A stretch of 64,000 nucleotides of DNA from Anianibacter sp965662745. GTDB lineage: Bacteria > Pseudomonadota > Alphaproteobacteria > Rhodobacterales > Rhodobacteraceae. The stretch is from positions 1-64,000 of the forward strand of contig CBFIJK010000007.1 in assembly GCA_965662745.1 (NCBI GenBank), in the 5' to 3' direction. Below are positions 1-8,824 of this stretch, piece after piece. A program made the position numbers and the translations under genes. Positions within the stretch are counted from its first letter, which is position 1, and each line of letters begins with the position of its first letter. The notes beneath the pieces are model-generated. The model saw only the letters and a program-made list of their open reading frames with translations. It ran no database searches and had not been told where the DNA came from.

Positions 1-882
1 AAGGGCAATCCGGGGGGACGCATGATCCATCTTCTGTTTCTCGTGCATCATGTTCCTCGAAAGAAACGTGACACCGACAAACAGTGAAGCTGACACTCAC
101 ATCATCGGAACCGAAATCCCTAGTGAGCCGACATGCAAACGTCCGTTCGCCGAAACAAACCAAACCGCCCGCATATCTCTTCAGATACCAACAATTTCAA
201 AGAGCGCGGAGACAAAAAACCAACCGGTGTGCCAATCGCTCGGCACCGCCCGCCTGATCCTCATCTCCAGATTTCTGAGCCTCCCCGCACCAACCAAGGC
301 CCGCTTCGGCGTCCCAACCGCGCCTCAGCGCCGCCGGTGAAGGGGTATCTACGGCCACAAACCAAACACCGCAAGAGGAAAAAACGAAAAACTTCCCCAA
401 AACTGTGGATGTCTATGGAAACTATTTGAAAACAGTAGCTTATTGGATCGCAATCGCGTGAATACGGGCAGCAACCGGTCCTGGTCCCATACACTATATA
501 CAGTGCCCTACAGGGCTTGCTGCCCTTCCCGGCGGCATGCACCGGAGATCAGCGTTGGCATAGGGTGGAATCGCCTTGGCGACGCGAGTCGAGGAATTCC
601 AGGGCGCCCGCCCCCTGTTCGCACACCAAGCCCGCACAATCGCCACGCAAACAGCAGGACCGTTTCGCATCCGCTAACATTGGTTGGCGGAATGCACCCC
701 AATCCCTTGAAGATCTCCCTATTTACGCTTGATTCCACGGATAATCGCGTCACATCCAAGATGAGAGCGGCGACTGCCGCAGAGACAGTTTTCAGATTCG
801 CCCCCGGCTGCGGCTGCCACCGCACCCTCTCTGGCCAACCAAGCCGGTATCTCTACGGGGCGCATGTCGCAGGGGGTGCAAG
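1..882. other. Intergenic region without a recognisable gene
   Basis: No reading frame here looks like a known protein; the short open frames overlap each other and are rich in Pro, Arg, Ser and Thr without conserved motifs. The first ~480 bases are clearly richer in A and T than the flanking genes. A 14-bp imperfect dyad with arms CACT/AGTG lies at 492-505 and a short hairpin with arms AGGGC/GCCCT at 512-526, which could be operator or leader elements for the gene at 883. No tRNA T-loop, RNase P or SRP RNA signature was seen. Confidence 0.5.
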
Positions 883-2676
883 ATGGTAACCATCAATGAC
901 AACAATTTCGGGAACACGCTCACCGGCACCGAAGATGATGACACCATCAATGGCAACGGTGGCAACGACACCATCAACGGCCTCGGTGGCAACGACACGC
1001 TCTCTGGCGGAAGCGGCAACGATACTGTCGATGGCGGCGCGGGCGACGATACCCTTTCCGGCGGGTCGGGCACGAACACGCTGACCGGCGGCGAAGGCAA
1101 CGACACCTATGCGTTTCAACCCAGCGGATCTGCGGGGCGCGACTTTGTCGATCTGGGAAACGGCGACGATACAGCGTTCCTGGGATTTTTTAGCGTCGGA
1201 CTTGGCCCGCACGAGGTCGATGGCGGTCCGGGGATCGATACGATCCGACTTGACGGGTCGGGCGTCAACACCATCGATCTCTCCTTGAACCTCGGCGAGC
1301 CAGGCCAGCCGAACGAATCCCAGAATTTCGGCACCGTTTATACCAACTTCGAGAACGTAATCGGCAACGATGGGTCGAACGTCTTGTCCGGCAACAGTCA
1401 GGACAACGTCATCGACGGCAAAGACGGCAACGATCTTCTGTCAGGCGAGGTCGGCAACGACACCCTTATCGGTGGGTCCGGGAATGACACGCTGAACGGA
1501 GATGAGGGCGACGATACGCTCGACGGCGGCTCGGGCGCGGACATCCTCAACGGCGGCGAGGGCAACGACACCCTGCTCGGCGGCCCCGGCGGCGACACGC
1601 TGAACGGTGGCGCTGGCAATGACACGATTGATGGCGGCGCAGGCAACGATCTGATCTCGGGCGGTTCGGGCGACGACATCCTCTCGGGCGGCGACGGGAG
1701 CGACACGATCAATGGCGATGCCGGGAACGACACCATCACCGCGGGCGACGGTTTTGACAATGTCTTCGGTGGAACGGGCGAAGACACCATCTCGGGCGGT
1801 GGAGACAACGACGTCCTCAAGGGGCAGGATGACGCGGACACGCTGATCGTCAATTCGATCGGCACCTCGGGTGCCAACAACACGACAGCCGATGGCGGAT
1901 CGGGCGGGAACGATGACGACACGCTCGACATCACCGGCCTGCTCGCGCAAGGCTTTGTCGTCGACACCGTGGTTGCCAACCCCGAGGCGAACGGCAACCC
2001 GGGCTTTTCCGGCCAGATCACACTGAAGAAGCCCGACGGCACCCAGGCCAACGTCAATTTCATCGATATCGAGAATTTCGTCGGTGTGAACATCTGCTTC
2101 ACCCCAGGCGCGCAGATCATGACCCAGCACGGGCCCCGCGCGGTCGAAACGCTGCGCGAAGGCGACAAGGTCCTGACCCGCGACAACGGCTTTCAGGAAT
2201 TGCGCTGGTCAGGGGCCACCACGCTGGACCCCGCTCGTCTTGTGTTCGAGGAACGATTCCGCCCTGTGCTGATCCGCAAGGATGCCTTGGGCGAGGGCTG
2301 CCCGGCCCGCGACATGATGGTCAGCCCGCAGCACCGGATGCTGCGCACCGGCCCCGTCGCGCAGCTGTATTTCGACGAGAACGAGGTGCTTGTCGCTGCG
2401 AAAAACCTCACTGGCATGAAAGGCATCAGCCGAGTCGCGCCACAGGCAGGCGTCACCTATATCCACATGCTGTTCGACCGGCACGAGGTCGTGATGGCGG
2501 ATGGCTGCTGGTCCGAGAGCTTCCAGCCCGGCGATTTCAGCCTCAAGGGCATGGACCGCGCGCAGCGCGCCGAAATCCTGACGCTGTTCCCGGATCTTGA
2601 AACGGCGGACGGGCTTGGCAATTTCCCTGCCGCGCGGCGATCCTTGAAGGCGCATGAGGCGCAGCTTCTGGTCTAG
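883..2676 (+). CDS. RTX calcium-binding repeat protein with C-terminal Hint domain
   Basis: A 597-residue protein. Residues ~10-75 and ~160-316 are tandem glycine/aspartate nonapeptides of the GGxGxDxLx type, which in RTX proteins bind calcium and fold as a beta-roll after export through a type I secretion system. The two blocks are separated by a non-repetitive spacer. From Cys405 (context ICFTPGAQI) to about residue 560 is a Hint module with the usual GDKVLTRDNG segment and a late HxxVMADG segment. RTX-Hint proteins are common in Rhodobacteraceae and usually annotated as Hint-domain proteins; the Hint part may self-cleave. No N-terminal signal peptide, as expected for type I export; no exporter genes are nearby. 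AGGGGG about 6 bases upstream supports the ATG. Substrate or adhesive role unknown. Confidence 0.9.
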   Translation: MVTINDNNFGNTLTGTEDDDTINGNGGNDTINGLGGNDTLSGGSGNDTVDGGAGDDTLSGGSGTNTLTGGEGNDTYAFQPSGSAGRDFVDLGNGDDTAFLGFFSVGLGPHEVDGGPGIDTIRLDGSGVNTIDLSLNLGEPGQPNESQNFGTVYTNFENVIGNDGSNVLSGNSQDNVIDGKDGNDLLSGEVGNDTLIGGSGNDTLNGDEGDDTLDGGSGADILNGGEGNDTLLGGPGGDTLNGGAGNDTIDGGAGNDLISGGSGDDILSGGDGSDTINGDAGNDTITAGDGFDNVFGGTGEDTISGGGDNDVLKGQDDADTLIVNSIGTSGANNTTADGGSGGNDDDTLDITGLLAQGFVVDTVVANPEANGNPGFSGQITLKKPDGTQANVNFIDIENFVGVNICFTPGAQIMTQHGPRAVETLREGDKVLTRDNGFQELRWSGATTLDPARLVFEERFRPVLIRKDALGEGCPARDMMVSPQHRMLRTGPVAQLYFDENEVLVAAKNLTGMKGISRVAPQAGVTYIHMLFDRHEVVMADGCWSESFQPGDFSLKGMDRAQRAEILTLFPDLETADGLGNFPAARRSLKAHEAQLLV

Positions 2677-2711
2677 ATCATCGCGCACTGGCGGCATTGT
2701 TTTCAAATTGA

Positions 2712-2723
2712 GGGCAATTGCCC
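2712..2723. promoter_or_regulatory. Perfect 12-bp palindrome GGGCAATTGCCC
   Basis: A perfect inverted repeat 35 bases after the RTX/Hint stop codon and about 125 bases before the next small gene. It has no following T-run, so it looks more like a protein-binding site than an intrinsic terminator, but no regulator can be assigned. Confidence 0.3.
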
Positions 2724-2848
2724 AGATTTGGCCGCATTGCCGCCGCTTCCCCTCCCAGTTCTCGGCGCAGCCTTTTCGGATGAGTTGGTTAAGGTCCACT
2801 CTGGACCGACCAAAACCGAAGCCGCCAAGTTCACCAAGGAGGTGCGCC

Positions 2849-2995
2849 ATGGCACAGAAAGACCAGCCCGCCCAAACGCCGCAGAAAGAGCCGCGCACAT
2901 TGACCGCGCGTACCAGCAAAGAGCAGGCCGCATCGACGCGCAAACCGCCGCGCCCGGTTCCCGCCGCCCTCTTCCGCGACTGGGCCGCCATCTGA
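2849..2995 (+). CDS. Small 48-residue hypothetical protein
   Basis: A short frame starting with MAQKDQPAQT and ending with ALFRDWAAI. A strong Shine-Dalgarno (AAGGAGG, 2835-2842) lies at good spacing before the ATG, the best argument that it is translated. It is polar and rich in Gln, Pro, Thr, Lys and Arg, with no membrane segment or cysteines, and is probably disordered. It stops 64 bases before the TfoX-like gene and could share its transcript. Function unknown. Confidence 0.55.
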   Translation: MAQKDQPAQTPQKEPRTLTARTSKEQAASTRKPPRPVPAALFRDWAAI

Positions 2996-3059
2996 CCCTT
3001 GCGGCGAAGACCGGCAGACGGCAAGCTTCCCCGGTACATCCGTTTCCGGGCAGCAAGAC

Positions 3060-3389
3060 GTGCCAGACCCCCTGACCTCGATCCGCAATATCGGGCCCGC
3101 GATGGCCGAGGCGTTCACCCGCGCCGACATCACCACGGCAGATGACGTCCGCGCGCTTGGCGCAGATGCCGCTTATACGCGTCTCATCGAGACCGGAACG
3201 CGCCCGCATTTCATCGGCTACTACGCGCTGGTGATGGGCCTTCAGGGTCGCCCTTGGAACGATCTTGGCCCCGATGAAAAGCGCGACTTGCGCGTCCGCT
3301 TCGACGCGCTCACAAGACACGCCGCGCCCAATCGCCCCGAGGGGATCGAGCGTTTCCTCGACGAGATCGGCGTGCGCCCGGTGTCCTGA
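3060..3389 (+). CDS. TfoX/Sxy C-terminal-domain family protein
   Basis: A 109-residue protein beginning PDPLTSIRNIGPAMAEAF, which matches the helix-hairpin-helix-like C-terminal domain of TfoX/Sxy proteins (IRNIGPAxAEAFxxAGI pattern). It lacks the N-terminal TfoX domain, so it is the stand-alone C-terminal form widespread in alphaproteobacteria; a role in competence should not be assumed. The start is GTG with only a weak ribosome site, so the exact N-terminus is less certain than the family call. It lies 35 bases before the DUF4112 gene in the same direction. Confidence 0.8.
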   Translation: MPDPLTSIRNIGPAMAEAFTRADITTADDVRALGADAAYTRLIETGTRPHFIGYYALVMGLQGRPWNDLGPDEKRDLRVRFDALTRHAAPNRPEGIERFLDEIGVRPVS

Positions 3390-3424
3390 CGGAACTGCCC
3401 GCCCCGCGCCCGCGTTCGACTGGC

Positions 3425-3793
3425 ATGACAGAGGCCGCCCATACCGAACCGCAAGAGACATCCCGCAGCGCACAGCTTGAACGGCTGGAAAACCTTGCTG
3501 ACACGATGGATATGGCCTTTCGCCTGCCTGTCATCGGAATGCGCATCGGGTGGGATTCGATCCTTGGCCTGATCCCCGGCATCGGAGACACGATCGCCCT
3601 CGCCCCCGGCCTTTATATCATTGGCAAAGCGCACGGCATGGGCGCACCGGCCCACATTACCGGGCGCATGGCCGTCAACAGCGCCATCGACTACGTGATC
3701 GGCACCATTCCGTTCTTGGGCGATATCTTCGATATCGGCTTCAAAGCGAACCGCAAGAACGTCGCACTTCTGCGCCGCCATTTCGACGCCTGA
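3425..3793 (+). CDS. DUF4112 domain-containing membrane protein
   Basis: A 122-residue protein. After a polar N-terminus of ~25 residues comes the DUF4112 core: a DSILGLIPGIGDTIALAPGLY segment and a second one ending TIPFLGDIFDIGFKANRKN, both short glycine/proline-rich hydrophobic stretches that probably enter the membrane, and the terminal N(L)LRRH motif typical of the family. Function unknown. Co-directional with the preceding TfoX-like gene and convergent with ndk; a bidirectional hairpin terminator lies between them. Confidence 0.85.
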   Translation: MTEAAHTEPQETSRSAQLERLENLADTMDMAFRLPVIGMRIGWDSILGLIPGIGDTIALAPGLYIIGKAHGMGAPAHITGRMAVNSAIDYVIGTIPFLGDIFDIGFKANRKNVALLRRHFDA

Positions 3794-3804
3794 GCCGAAA
3801 ATGC

Positions 3805-3833
3805 AAAAGGCCGCCCCGGTTCGGGACGGCCCT
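3805..3833 (-). terminator. Intrinsic terminator between DUF4112 gene and ndk
   Basis: Stem GGCCGCCCCG / CGGGACGGCC (one mismatch), 3-base loop, at 3809-3831. Read on the minus strand it is followed by TTTT, so it suits ndk, 24 bases past its stop; it may also serve the convergent DUF4112 gene. Confidence 0.75.
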
Positions 3834-3856
3834 TGCACATCTATACGGCCGTAAAA

Positions 3857-4279
3857 TCAGCCGACGAGTTCGAGACCCGAGAAGAAATAGGCGATCTCGT
3901 CCGCCGCGGTTTCCGGAGCGTCCGATCCGTGGACCGAGTTTTCGCCAACCGATTCCGCGAATTCCGCGCGGATCGTGCCTGCCGCCGCATCGGCGGGGTT
4001 CGTCGCGCCCATCACTTCGCGGTTCTTCGCGATCGCGCCGTCGCCTTCGAGCACCTGAACAACAACCGGCTCGGACGCCATGAACTCGCACAGCTCGTCA
4101 TAGAACGGGCGCTCTGCATGGACCTTGTAGAACTCGCCCGCCTGCGCCTTGGTCAACTGAATGCGCTTTTGCGCGACGATGCGCAGACCCGCTTCTTCGA
4201 ACTTGGCGTTGATCTTGCCGGTCAGGTTGCGCTTGGTCGCGTCGGGTTTAATGATCGAAAGCGTACGTTCGGTCGCCAT
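3857..4279 (-). CDS. ndk: Nucleoside diphosphate kinase
   Basis: A 140-residue protein of the usual bacterial Ndk length. It starts MATERTLSIIKPDATKRN, the conserved Ndk N-terminus, and carries the active-site phosphohistidine H117 in NSVHGSD. The enzyme moves the gamma-phosphate from ATP to other NDPs through that histidine, balancing NTP and dNTP pools in the cytosol. The open frame continues far upstream on this strand through the ABC-F gene's antisense, but the family alignment fixes the start at 4279. Monocistronic, with its own terminator. Confidence 0.97.
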   Translation of the reverse strand: MATERTLSIIKPDATKRNLTGKINAKFEEAGLRIVAQKRIQLTKAQAGEFYKVHAERPFYDELCEFMASEPVVVQVLEGDGAIAKNREVMGATNPADAAAGTIRAEFAESVGENSVHGSDAPETAADEIAYFFSGLELVG

Positions 4280-4483
4280 ATCAGCCTCTTGGTCATTTCG
4301 GGTCTCGGCCCGGTGAAGAAATCGCCGTTCGCGTAACATGCGCCCTGAATGAAGGAAAGCCTTACCGGCCCCGCCCCCGACATCTAAGGCGCGAGAAGGC
4401 GCGAGCGGGACGCAACGGAAATACCGCGCGCCTGCCCCCGAACGCCGCTTTCCCCCCTGCCCGGCCCCTGCTAAAGCCCGCCC

Positions 4484-6334
4484 ATGCTCAAGATCGAAGA
4501 CATCTCCTATTCCGTCGAAGGCCGCCCGCTCTTCGAAAGCGCCTCGGCGCTGATCCCCGAAGGCCACAAGGTCGGCCTGATCGGGCGCAACGGCACGGGC
4601 AAGACGACCCTCTTCCGCCTGATCCGTGGAGAGTTGACGCTGGACGGCGGCGCGATCTCGCTTCCCTCTCGCGCCCGCATCGGCGGCGTCGCGCAAGAGG
4701 TGCCCTCGTCCGAGGTCTCGCTGATCGACACGGTGCTCGCTGCCGATACCGAACGCGCCGACCTGATGGCGCGTGCCGAGACAGAAACCGACGGCGAAAC
4801 CATCGCCGAGATCCAGACGCGCCTTGCCGATATCGACGCCTGGTCCGCCGAGGGCCGCGCCGCCGCGATCCTCAAGGGCCTTGGCTTTACCGATGCCGAA
4901 CAGCTGATGCCCTGCTCGGCCTTCTCCGGCGGCTGGCGGATGCGCGTCGCGCTCGCCGGAGTGCTGTTTGCGCAGCCGGATCTGCTGCTTCTGGACGAGC
5001 CGACGAACTATCTCGACCTTGAAGGCGCGCTCTGGCTCGAAAGCTATCTGGCGCGCTATCCGCATACGGTCCTGATCATCAGTCACGACCGGGGCCTTCT
5101 GAACCGCGCCGTCGGCGCGATCCTTCATCTCGAAGACCGCGGCCTGACCCTCTATCAGGGCACCTACGACACTTTCGCGCGCACACGGGCCGAACAACGC
5201 GCCGTGCAGGCTGCCCAGGCCAAGAAACAGGACGCCCGCCGCGCCCATCTGCAAAGCTTCGTCGACCGCTTCCGCGCCAAGGCGTCCAAGGCCAAACAGG
5301 CGCAATCGCGCGTGAAGATGCTGGAAAAGATGGCCACTATCGCCGCGCCAGAGGATGCCGCGCGCCGCGTTTTCACCTTCCCGGAACCTGAAGAGCTTTC
5401 ACCCCCGATCCTCAACCTCGAAGGCGCCGCAGCAGGCTATGGCGAGCGCACCGTGCTTTCGCGCCTCGATCTGAGGATCGACCAGGATGACCGCATCGCG
5501 CTTCTGGGGCGCAACGGGCAGGGCAAATCCACGCTCGCCAAGCTCCTGTCGGATCGGCTTGCCCCCATGGACGGCAAGGTGACCAAGGCCTCGAAACTGC
5601 GTGTCGGCTTCTTCGCCCAGCACCAGGTTGACGAGCTGCGGATCGAGGAAACCCCGCTTCAGCACCTGACCCGCGCCCGTCCCGGCGAAGACAAGACAAA
5701 ACTGCGCGCGCGCCTTGCGGGCTTCGGCTTGGGCGCCGAACAGGCCGACACGGCGGTCGGGCGGCTTTCGGGCGGGCAGAAGGCGCGGCTGTCACTCCTG
5801 CTGGCGACCATCGACGCGCCGCATATGCTGATCCTCGACGAGCCGACGAACCACCTCGACATCGAAAGCCGCGAGGCGCTTGTCGAGGCGCTGACCGCCT
5901 ATTCCGGCGCGGTGATCCTCGTCAGCCATGACATGCACCTCCTCAGCCTTGTCGCCGACCGGCTCTGGCTGGTGAAGGACGGGCGCGTCAAACCCTACGA
6001 CGAGGATCTCGACACCTACCGCCAGATGCTCCTGCAAAAGGACACGCCTGCGAAACCGGCGAAACCGGACGCGCCGAAACCCAAACGCGCCAGCCGCGAA
6101 GACCTCGCCGCGCTCCGCTCCGAGATCCGCAAATCCGAAGCGCGCGTCGACAAGTTGAACGACATGCGCGACAAGCTGGCCGCCAAGCTCGCCAATCCTG
6201 AACTCTACGAAGATACCCGCAAGGGCGATCTCGCCGTGTGGAACAAGAAATACGCCGAGGTGATGGAGGCGCTCGACCGCGCCGAAGCGCTCTGGATGGC
6301 CGCCCTCGAAAAGCTCGAAAAAGCCGAGGCTTGA
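4484..6334 (+). CDS. ABC-F family ATP-binding protein (Uup/YheS type)
   Basis: A 616-residue soluble protein with two ABC ATPase domains in one chain and no membrane domain. First domain: Walker A GRNGTGKT at ~34-41, signature FSGGWRMRV ~147, Walker B LLLDEPTNYLD ~168. Second domain: Walker A GRNGQGKS at ~342-349, signature LSGGQKARL ~427, Walker B LILDEPTNHLD. Between them is the charged P-site-tRNA-interaction-like linker (KASKAKQAQSRVKML), and residues ~540-616 are a charged coiled-coil tail. ABC-F proteins act on ribosomes to relieve stalled translation; the tail and linker favour the YheS/Uup side over EttA, but the subfamily is not certain. Confidence 0.93.
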   Translation: MLKIEDISYSVEGRPLFESASALIPEGHKVGLIGRNGTGKTTLFRLIRGELTLDGGAISLPSRARIGGVAQEVPSSEVSLIDTVLAADTERADLMARAETETDGETIAEIQTRLADIDAWSAEGRAAAILKGLGFTDAEQLMPCSAFSGGWRMRVALAGVLFAQPDLLLLDEPTNYLDLEGALWLESYLARYPHTVLIISHDRGLLNRAVGAILHLEDRGLTLYQGTYDTFARTRAEQRAVQAAQAKKQDARRAHLQSFVDRFRAKASKAKQAQSRVKMLEKMATIAAPEDAARRVFTFPEPEELSPPILNLEGAAAGYGERTVLSRLDLRIDQDDRIALLGRNGQGKSTLAKLLSDRLAPMDGKVTKASKLRVGFFAQHQVDELRIEETPLQHLTRARPGEDKTKLRARLAGFGLGAEQADTAVGRLSGGQKARLSLLLATIDAPHMLILDEPTNHLDIESREALVEALTAYSGAVILVSHDMHLLSLVADRLWLVKDGRVKPYDEDLDTYRQMLLQKDTPAKPAKPDAPKPKRASREDLAALRSEIRKSEARVDKLNDMRDKLAAKLANPELYEDTRKGDLAVWNKKYAEVMEALDRAEALWMAALEKLEKAEA

Positions 6335-6337
6335 TCC

Positions 6338-6404
6338 CGCCTCTTTGGTGTTCCCAGATATCCGGGGGAGTCGCGCGGCAGCGCGGCGGGGGCGAAGCCC
6401 CCCG
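6338..6404 (-). repeat. Intergenic palindromic repeat, copy A
   Basis: Begins 4 bases after the ABC-F stop codon. Read on the minus strand: a GGGGGCTTCGCCCCC hairpin, a GC-rich spacer containing GCGCGCTGCCGCGCG-like inverted arms, then CTCCCCCGGATATCTGGGA and ACACCAAAGAGG. The same order of blocks occurs at 41831 and 48046 in the opposite orientation. Confidence 0.7.
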
Positions 6405-6473
6405 AAACAAGAATAATCGCGCCGCAAGGCGCGGCAGCTTGATTGCGCGAGCACGCAAGGATAGCCCTGCCCC

Positions 6474-7112
6474 ATGACCGAATTCGCGCCCTATATCGCC
6501 GCCTTCACGACGCTCTTCGTGATCATCGACCCGATCGGCCTCACGCCGCTCTTCGTGGCGCTGACGGCAGGCATGACGGACGCGAAACGGCGACGCATCG
6601 CGATCAGCGCCTGCGCCATGGCCGCTCTTCTGCTGACGCTCTTCGGCCTCTTCGGCGAAGCGATCCTTGGCTTCATCGGCATCTCGATGCCCGCCTTCCG
6701 CATCGCGGGCGGCATCCTGTTGTTCCTCACCGCACTCGACATGCTTTTCGAGCGGCGCACGAAACGGCGCGAGGATCAGGCCGAAAGCGCGGATGATCCC
6801 ACGGATGATCCTACCGTCTTCCCGCTCGCCACGCCGCTTATTGCCGGGCCGGGCGCGATGGCGACAATGATCCTGCTGACCGGATCACCCGGCGCCACTT
6901 GGACGACGATCCTCGCAATGCATGGCGTCATGCTTGCAGTGATCGCGCTGGTGCTGATCCTCTTCATGGCAGGCGGGCTTCTCGAACGCGCGCTGGGGCC
7001 CGTCGGCATCAACATGGTGACGCGGCTTCTGGGGATGCTGCTCGCCGCGCTGTCAGTGCAATTCGTGCTCGACGGGATGCGCGGCCTCGGCCTGACCCTC
7101 GCAATGCCGTGA
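6474..7112 (+). CDS. MarC family integral membrane protein
   Basis: A 212-residue protein with about six hydrophobic segments and the family's N-terminal FVIIDPIGLTPLF motif (usual form FxxxNPxGxxPxF) and FRIAGGILLFLTALDMLF segment. MarC proteins are inner-membrane proteins of unresolved function; early claims of a role in multiple antibiotic resistance were not upheld. The usual asparagine is replaced by aspartate in DPIG, which is common in this family. 35 bases separate it from the aspartic protease gene downstream, so the two may be co-transcribed. Confidence 0.9.
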   Translation: MTEFAPYIAAFTTLFVIIDPIGLTPLFVALTAGMTDAKRRRIAISACAMAALLLTLFGLFGEAILGFIGISMPAFRIAGGILLFLTALDMLFERRTKRREDQAESADDPTDDPTVFPLATPLIAGPGAMATMILLTGSPGATWTTILAMHGVMLAVIALVLILFMAGGLLERALGPVGINMVTRLLGMLLAALSVQFVLDGMRGLGLTLAMP

Positions 7113-7147
7113 CAGGGCCTGACAAGGCGCCCGAGACACCCTATCTG

Positions 7148-7735
7148 ATGTTCATGACAGGCGATCAGACAGCGACATTTCTATATCTCACCCTGCTTGG
7201 CGGCGCCGTGGCGATGTGGTTCTTCATGCAGAACCGCCAGCGCCTCGGGAAAGTTGCGCAGCAGGCCCTCGTGTGGGGGTTGCTTTTCGTGGGCGTCATC
7301 GCGGGCTATGGCCTGTGGTCCGATATCCGCGGCACCGTCCTGCCCCGCCAGTCGGTGATCGACGGCCAGACGACCCAGATCGCCCTGCCCATGGGCATTG
7401 ACGGGCATTATCACGTGACGCTGGGCCTCAATGGCACGCCGGTCGACTTCATCATCGACACGGGCGCCAGCAACATGGTCCTGACGATGGAGGATGCACA
7501 GCGGGTCGGCGTTGCCGATGATCTGGTCTTCACGGGCCGCGCGCAGACGGCCAATGGCCAGATCAGCACGGCCCGGACCCGCATCGCCACCGTCACGCTG
7601 GGCCCCATCGCGGATCGCAACGTGCCCGCCATGGTGAACGGGGCCGAGATGCCCGGATCGCTTCTCGGGATGGATTACCTGCGCCGCTTTGGGCGGATCG
7701 AGATTGCCAATGGCGAGATGATCCTCGAACGCTAG
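7148..7735 (+). CDS. Membrane-anchored retropepsin-like aspartic protease (TIGR02281 type)
   Basis: A 195-residue protein with two hydrophobic segments (about 11-27 and 41-57) followed by a periplasmic domain. The single active-site motif FIIDTGASNMVL places the catalytic aspartate at D104, and SLLGMDYLRRFGRIEI is the matching later motif of the single-domain clan AA proteases, which dimerise to form the active site. This family is common in Rhodobacteraceae and related to PerP-like proteases; the substrate is unknown. An upstream in-frame extension reaches into marC, but the ATG at 7148 gives the right N-terminal membrane segment. Confidence 0.85.
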   Translation: MFMTGDQTATFLYLTLLGGAVAMWFFMQNRQRLGKVAQQALVWGLLFVGVIAGYGLWSDIRGTVLPRQSVIDGQTTQIALPMGIDGHYHVTLGLNGTPVDFIIDTGASNMVLTMEDAQRVGVADDLVFTGRAQTANGQISTARTRIATVTLGPIADRNVPAMVNGAEMPGSLLGMDYLRRFGRIEIANGEMILER

Positions 7736-7738
7736 GCG

Positions 7739-8767
7739 CTATTTCCCGAACAGATCGTCCTGCCCCGGAAGTTTTGGCGCATCGAGGCCAAGGTGCCGCC
7801 AGGCCCGCTGCGCCAGCATCCGCCCGCGCGGGGTGCGCTGCAACAGGCCTTGTTGCAGGAGGAACGGCTCGATCACCTCTTCCAGCGCGTCGCGCGATTC
7901 CGACAGGGCGGCGGCGATGGTTTCGATCCCCACAGGCCCGCCGCCGTAATGCTCGGCCAACAGGCCAAGATACCGCCGGTCCGCGCCGTCGAGGCCAATA
8001 TCGTCCACCCCAAGCCGGTTGAGCGCACTATCCGCGATGGCCCGCGTCAGCCGCCCGTCGCCTTCGACCACCGCGAAATCCACGACGCGGCGAAGGAGCC
8101 GACCGGCAATCCGGGGCGTGCCGCGCGCACGGCGTGCGATCTCATGCGCGCCCTCGGCCTCGCAGGGGATGCCCATCAGCCGCGCCCCGCGCGAGACGAT
8201 TTCTTCCAGCTCTGCGACCTCGTAGAACTGTAGGCGCACAGGGATGCCGAACCGGTCGCGCAGCGGCGTCGTCAGTAGCCCCAATCGCGTCGTGGCCCCA
8301 ACCAGCGTGAAGGGCTGCAATTCGATCCGCACGGTGCGTGCGGCGGGCCCCTCGCCAATCACAAGGTCCAGCTCGAAATCCTCAAGCGCAGGATAGAGCA
8401 CCTCTTCGACGACCGGGTTCAGCCGGTGAATCTCGTCGATGAACAGCACATCATTCCGGTCGAGGTTGGTCAGGATCGCCGCAAGATCTCCGGCCTTGGC
8501 CAGCACCGGCCCCGAGGTCATGCGGAAATTCACACCAAGCTCGCGCGCCATGATCTGCGCCAGCGTCGTCTTGCCGAGGCCCGGCGGGCCATGGAACAGG
8601 ACGTGATCCATCGCCTCGCCCCGCCGCTTGGCGCTTTCGATGAACACCCGCAGGTTCGCGCGTGCCTCGGCCTGGCCTATGAACTCCGACAGGGCCTGCG
8701 GGCGCAGGGCGCGGTCGGCGTCTTCGGGCCGCGCATCGGGGCGCAGAATCGGATCAGGCTCGGTCAT
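7739..8767 (-). CDS. ruvB: Holliday junction branch migration ATPase RuvB
   Basis: A 342-residue AAA+ protein. Walker A GPPGLGKTT sits near residue 60-68, Walker B FIDEIHRLNP near 109-118, sensor 1 GATTRLGLL, and a C-terminal winged helix ends with RTPRGRMLAQRAWRHLG, all typical of RuvB. With RuvA it drives branch migration of Holliday junctions in homologous recombination and repair. The ATG at 8767 (MTEPDPIL) is preferred over an in-frame TTG two codons earlier. It follows ruvA after 57 bases, and is convergent with the protease gene. Confidence 0.97.
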   Translation of the reverse strand: MTEPDPILRPDARPEDADRALRPQALSEFIGQAEARANLRVFIESAKRRGEAMDHVLFHGPPGLGKTTLAQIMARELGVNFRMTSGPVLAKAGDLAAILTNLDRNDVLFIDEIHRLNPVVEEVLYPALEDFELDLVIGEGPAARTVRIELQPFTLVGATTRLGLLTTPLRDRFGIPVRLQFYEVAELEEIVSRGARLMGIPCEAEGAHEIARRARGTPRIAGRLLRRVVDFAVVEGDGRLTRAIADSALNRLGVDDIGLDGADRRYLGLLAEHYGGGPVGIETIAAALSESRDALEEVIEPFLLQQGLLQRTPRGRMLAQRAWRHLGLDAPKLPGQDDLFGK

Positions 8768-8824
8768 GGGCAAAGGATGCCGCGCGGCGACGCGGGGTTA
8801 CAAGGCCAGACGGCATGCATCTCC

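Noticed and set aside
380..440. Possible DnaA boxes / replication origin
   Set aside because: One imperfect TGTGGAT-type match in an AT-rich patch; no cluster of boxes and no origin-linked genes nearby.
883..1860. Tandem DNA repeats that might be a CRISPR array
   Set aside because: They encode RTX nonapeptides; repeats are short, degenerate and in frame, with no unique spacers.
4280..5305. N-terminal extension of ndk on the minus strand
   Set aside because: The frame stays open by chance opposite the ABC-F gene; Ndk alignment begins exactly at MATERTL.
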